Of a stretch of DNA of 7,448 bases, positions 5,191 to 7,448 are shown one piece after another; position 1 is the first letter of the stretch, and each line of letters starts with the position of its first letter. The notes under the pieces are model-generated. The model was given only the letters and a program-made list of their open reading frames with translations. It did not search any database and had not been told where the DNA came from. The stretch is from Deltaproteobacteria bacterium. GTDB lineage: Bacteria > Desulfobacterota > Desulfuromonadia > Geobacterales > Pseudopelobacteraceae. The translations under genes were made by a program, and so were the position numbers. Where the stretch lies: positions 1 through 7,448 of the forward strand of contig JAURXC010000332.1 of assembly GCA_030654645.1 (NCBI GenBank), written 5' to 3'.

Positions 5191-6552
5191 ATGTTTGACA
5201 GCCTATCCGACAAGCTGGAGTCAGCCTTTAAAAAACTTCGCGGTCTTGGAGTAATGACCGAGGACAACATCAAGGACGCGTTGCGCGAAGTTCGCCTGGC
5301 GCTGCTTGAGGCTGACGTCAACTTCAAGGTTGTCAAGGACTTCGTGGAGAATGTCCGCCTCAAGGCGGTCGGCACCGAGGTAATCAACAGCCTTTCACCA
5401 GGGCAGCAGGTTGTCAGGATCGTACACGACGAACTGGTTGCGATCATGGGTGGCGGCGAGGACAACTCCCTCGACCTGGCGGCAAAACCGCCGGTTGCGA
5501 TCATGATGGTCGGACTCCAGGGAGCGGGCAAGACAACCACCTGCGGCAAGCTGGGCAATCTGCTCAAAAAGCAGAAACGCCGGCCGCTGCTGGTTCCGGC
5601 TGACGTTTACCGTCCGGCAGCCATCGAACAGCTCAAAACAGTCGGCCGCCAGCTCGGCCTTGAAGTATTCGACTCCACCACCGACCAGAAGCCGGTCGAT
5701 ATCTGCAGCGCAGCCATGCGCTTCGCCGAGCTGAACGGCTACGACACTGTCATACTCGATACAGCGGGACGTCATCAGATCGACGATTACCTGATGAACG
5801 AGCTGGCCGAGATCAAGGCTGCCGTACAGCCGCGCGAGATCCTGTTTGTTGCCGATGCCATGACCGGCCAGGAAGCCGTAAATGTTGCCGGTGGCTTCAA
5901 TGATCGGCTGGAAATCAGCGGCGTAGTACTGTCCAAGCTGGATGGCGATGCAAAGGGCGGAGCCGCACTTTCGATCAAGGCGGTTACCGGCAAGCCGGTA
6001 AAGTTTGTCGGACTGGGAGAGAAGCTGGACGCCCTTGAGGTGTTCCATGCCGATCGCCTGGTTTCGCGCATACTGGGCATGGGTGATGTACTGACCCTGG
6101 TGGAAAAGGCCCAGGCCGTCTTTGACGAGAAGGAAACCGCGCTTCTTCAGAAGAAGATGAAGAAGAACCAGTTCGACCTGGAAGATTTTCTGGCCCAGAT
6201 GCAGCAGATCCGAAAAATGGGATCGATGGAATCGATCATGGGCATGATCCCGGGCATGGGCAAGATGATGAAGCAGATGAAGGGCGCCCAGCCCAGCGAG
6301 AACGAAATTAAACGTATTGAAGCGATCATCCGGTCGATGACTCCCGGAGAGCGCGCCAATCACGGCATCATAAACGGCAGCCGCCGACTTCGCATAGCCA
6401 AGGGAAGCGGGACTACGGTCCAGGAAGTCAACCAGCTGCTGAAAAGATTCACGGAAGCGCAAAAGATGATCAAGCAGCTGCAAAAGCTCGGACCAAAGGG
6501 ACTCATGAAAGGCCTGGGAGGAATGGGCAAGGGAATGATGCCGTTCGGATAA
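5191..6552 (+). CDS. ffh: Signal recognition particle protein Ffh
   Basis: The 453-residue GTPase of the signal recognition particle binds 4.5S RNA and signal sequences at the ribosome and hands nascent chains to FtsY. The N domain (about 1-85) begins MFDSLSDKLESAFKKLRG. The G domain shows GLQGAGKT (108-115), DVYRPAA (from 138), DTAGR (190-194), and SKLDGDAKGG with Asp251, where Ser248 replaces the more common Thr of TKxD. GLGEKLDALEVF closes the domain. The M domain (from about 325) is Met-rich, with SMESIMGMIPGMGKMMKQMK and the RNA-binding block SRRLRIAKGSG, and ends in a Gly/Met tail. The length equals that of E. coli Ffh. An in-frame TTG start 22 codons upstream is rejected because it lies in the promoter. 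The ribosome binding site is poor: the only purine run, AGGGA at 5172-5176, is about 14 nt from the ATG. It leads the ffh-rpsP-khpA-rimM operon. Confidence 0.97.
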   Translation: MFDSLSDKLESAFKKLRGLGVMTEDNIKDALREVRLALLEADVNFKVVKDFVENVRLKAVGTEVINSLSPGQQVVRIVHDELVAIMGGGEDNSLDLAAKPPVAIMMVGLQGAGKTTTCGKLGNLLKKQKRRPLLVPADVYRPAAIEQLKTVGRQLGLEVFDSTTDQKPVDICSAAMRFAELNGYDTVILDTAGRHQIDDYLMNELAEIKAAVQPREILFVADAMTGQEAVNVAGGFNDRLEISGVVLSKLDGDAKGGAALSIKAVTGKPVKFVGLGEKLDALEVFHADRLVSRILGMGDVLTLVEKAQAVFDEKETALLQKKMKKNQFDLEDFLAQMQQIRKMGSMESIMGMIPGMGKMMKQMKGAQPSENEIKRIEAIIRSMTPGERANHGIINGSRRLRIAKGSGTTVQEVNQLLKRFTEAQKMIKQLQKLGPKGLMKGLGGMGKGMMPFG

Positions 6553-6616
6553 CAACCAGGACCGCACTACGGTTTATACTAAAACATCGCAGAAGGAAAA
6601 ATCAGGAGGAAACACA

Positions 6617-6883
6617 ATGGCAACAAAAATCAGGCTTGCTCGCGCAGGTGCTAAAAAAAGACCTTTCTATCAGATAGTAGTAGCTGACGAGCGCTGCCGC
6701 AGAGATGGCCGTTTTATTGAGAACGTCGGCACCTACGACCCGACCAAGAATCCGGCTGTAGTCAAACTGAACAACGAAAAGGCTCTGGCTTGGCTTGACA
6801 AGGGCGCACAGCCGACCGATACAGTTCGCCAGATTCTGAAGAATGCGGGCCTGCTCGACAAGGTGACAGCAGCGGCCGCATAG
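6617..6883 (+). CDS. rpsP: 30S ribosomal protein S16
   Basis: The 88-residue protein is a typical S16. It begins MATKIRLARAGAKKRPFYQ, with the family's basic KRPFY motif, and continues with VVADERCRRDGRFIENVGTYDP. The ALAWLDKGAQPTDTVRQILKNAGL C-terminal half also follows the family. S16 binds 16S rRNA early in 30S assembly. An ideal AGGAGG Shine-Dalgarno lies 7 nt before the ATG, much stronger than that of ffh, fitting the high demand for a ribosomal protein within the same transcript. The gap from ffh is 64 bp and holds no convincing terminator or promoter. Confidence 0.98.
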   Translation: MATKIRLARAGAKKRPFYQIVVADERCRRDGRFIENVGTYDPTKNPAVVKLNNEKALAWLDKGAQPTDTVRQILKNAGLLDKVTAAAA

Positions 6884-6936
6884 AGTATCCAGATCCCCGG
6901 TCCGCCGGTCATTCAATATGAGCAGAGGATACCGCC

Positions 6937-7167
6937 ATGAAGACACTTGTTGAAACCATCGCAAAGGCACTGGTAGATGATCCGACTCAAGTAAATGCCA
7001 CCGAGGAGACGGAAGAGGAAACTCTGGTCATCAAACTGACCGTCGCCAAGGAAGACATGGGGCGTATTATCGGCAAGGAAGGACGAACCGCCAAGGCGAT
7101 ACGAACCATCCTTAATGCAGTGTCTACCAAGGACAACAGGAAGGCGATTCTCAAGATTGTCGAATAA
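6937..7167 (+). CDS. khpA: KH domain RNA-binding protein KhpA
   Basis: The 76-residue protein has a single KH domain with the GRIIGKEGRTAKAIRTIL core and a GxxG loop at Gly46-Lys-Glu-Gly49, which contacts RNA. An acidic segment (ATEETEEETLVIKL, about 21-34) precedes it, as in other family members (older name YlqC). In some bacteria KhpA pairs with KhpB and affects small RNAs and cell-wall growth. In this position between rpsP and rimM a link to ribosome biogenesis is plausible but unproven. An AGAGG site lies about 8 nt before the ATG. The gene is 53 bp after rpsP, and its TAA stop directly abuts the rimM ATG. Confidence 0.95.
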   Translation: MKTLVETIAKALVDDPTQVNATEETEEETLVIKLTVAKEDMGRIIGKEGRTAKAIRTILNAVSTKDNRKAILKIVE

Positions 7168-7448
7168 ATGAGTGATCAGGATGAAATGATTGCCGTGGGC
7201 AAGATCATTGGCACCCACGGAATCAAAGGACAATTGAAAGTATTCTCGTATTCCGGGAATATTGAAAGCCTGCAGAACTCGGGCACCGCATTTCTGAAAG
7301 GAAAGAACGGCCTGCTGCAGGAATACGTTATCAAAGGGGTTTCCGCCCATTCCGGCGGATTCCTGCTTTCGCTTGACGATTTCAACGATATTAACCAGGT
7401 ATTGCCGCTGGTGGGCAACGAACTCTGTCTGAAACGGAGTCAGCTTCC
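7168..7448 (+). CDS. rimM: Ribosome maturation factor RimM, N-terminal part (runs off right edge)
   Basis: The first 93 codons are present and continue past the window edge. IAVGKIIGTHGIKGQLKVF is the hallmark N-terminal beta-barrel sequence of RimM, followed by LKGKNG, YVIKGVSAHSGGFLLSLDDFNDINQV and LVGNELCL, all in family order. RimM binds S19 in the 30S head and assists 16S rRNA processing. The PRC-barrel C-terminal domain lies outside. The chosen ATG immediately follows the khpA stop (TAAATG), suggesting reinitiation. An alternative ATG at 7186 has an AGGA about 4-5 nt upstream and would shorten the protein by six residues. The usual next genes are trmD and rplS. Confidence 0.94.
   Translation, partial: MSDQDEMIAVGKIIGTHGIKGQLKVFSYSGNIESLQNSGTAFLKGKNGLLQEYVIKGVSAHSGGFLLSLDDFNDINQVLPLVGNELCLKRSQL

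Noticed and set aside
5395..6567. Minus-strand open frame of 390 codons opposite ffh
   Set aside because: Shadow of the GC-biased ffh codons. The translation is His/Leu/Gln-rich with no domain, and ffh on the plus strand has every expected motif.
6561..6573. Small hairpin ACCG-CACTA-CGGT between ffh and rpsP
   Set aside because: Only a 4-bp stem, with no T-run. Too weak to call an attenuator or terminator inside this conserved operon.
6897..6908. CCGG repeats in the rpsP-khpA gap
   Set aside because: A 4-bp self-complementary match with a 4-nt loop and no U-tract. Expected by chance in GC-rich spacer.

Overview
The window looks like chromosomal DNA from a GC-moderate Gram-negative bacterium, most likely of the Geobacter/Desulfuromonadales type (former Deltaproteobacteria). 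The inference rests on the combination of a DUF3343-yedF selenium/sulfur pair, a DciA-type (DUF721) helicase-loader gene, a short rubredoxin-free rubrerythrin-like ferritin, and the conserved block ffh-rpsP-khpA-rimM. No single gene proves the lineage. No tRNA, rRNA, insertion sequence, CRISPR array or phage gene was found, and codon and base use is fairly even apart from short AT-rich promoter regions.

Layout. Bases 1-808 (minus strand) hold the N-terminal 269 codons of a secreted DUF4347 protein that runs off the left edge. It is preceded by an AT-rich spacer and by a strong hairpin terminator (928-956) belonging to the next minus-strand gene. Bases 985-1476 (minus) encode a 163-residue ferritin-like diiron protein. 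It is divergent from ettA (1640-3319, plus), an ABC-F ribosome-associated ATPase. The 163-bp gap between them carries back-to-back sigma70-like promoters and a CTGTCAA inverted repeat. A 14-bp GC-rich hairpin ends ettA.

Converging on ettA is a minus-strand operon of a small three-helix membrane protein (3861-4127) and a DUF721/DciA-like gene (3398-3877), which overlap by 17 bp and sit behind a well-formed promoter. Divergent from this operon is the plus-strand pair DUF3343 (4213-4515) and yedF (4526-5101), in which the yedF ribosome binding site overlaps the DUF3343 stop codon.

Immediately after yedF a strong promoter (TTGACA, 18-bp spacer, TATAGT) drives ffh (5191-6552), followed in the same direction by rpsP, khpA and the first 93 codons of rimM at the right edge. 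This is the widely conserved protein-targeting, ribosome-assembly and rRNA-maturation operon, normally continued by trmD and rplS.

Most of the window is housekeeping: ribosome throttling (EttA), protein export (Ffh), the small subunit (S16, KhpA, RimM) and replication (DciA). The accessory parts are the secreted DUF4347 protein, which has a visible His/Cys pair suggestive of a caspase-fold hydrolase, and the DUF3343-YedF pair, whose ordered cysteines suggest a sulfur or selenium relay of unknown target. I see no clear evidence of a wholly new multi-gene system; those two are the best candidates for new biology.
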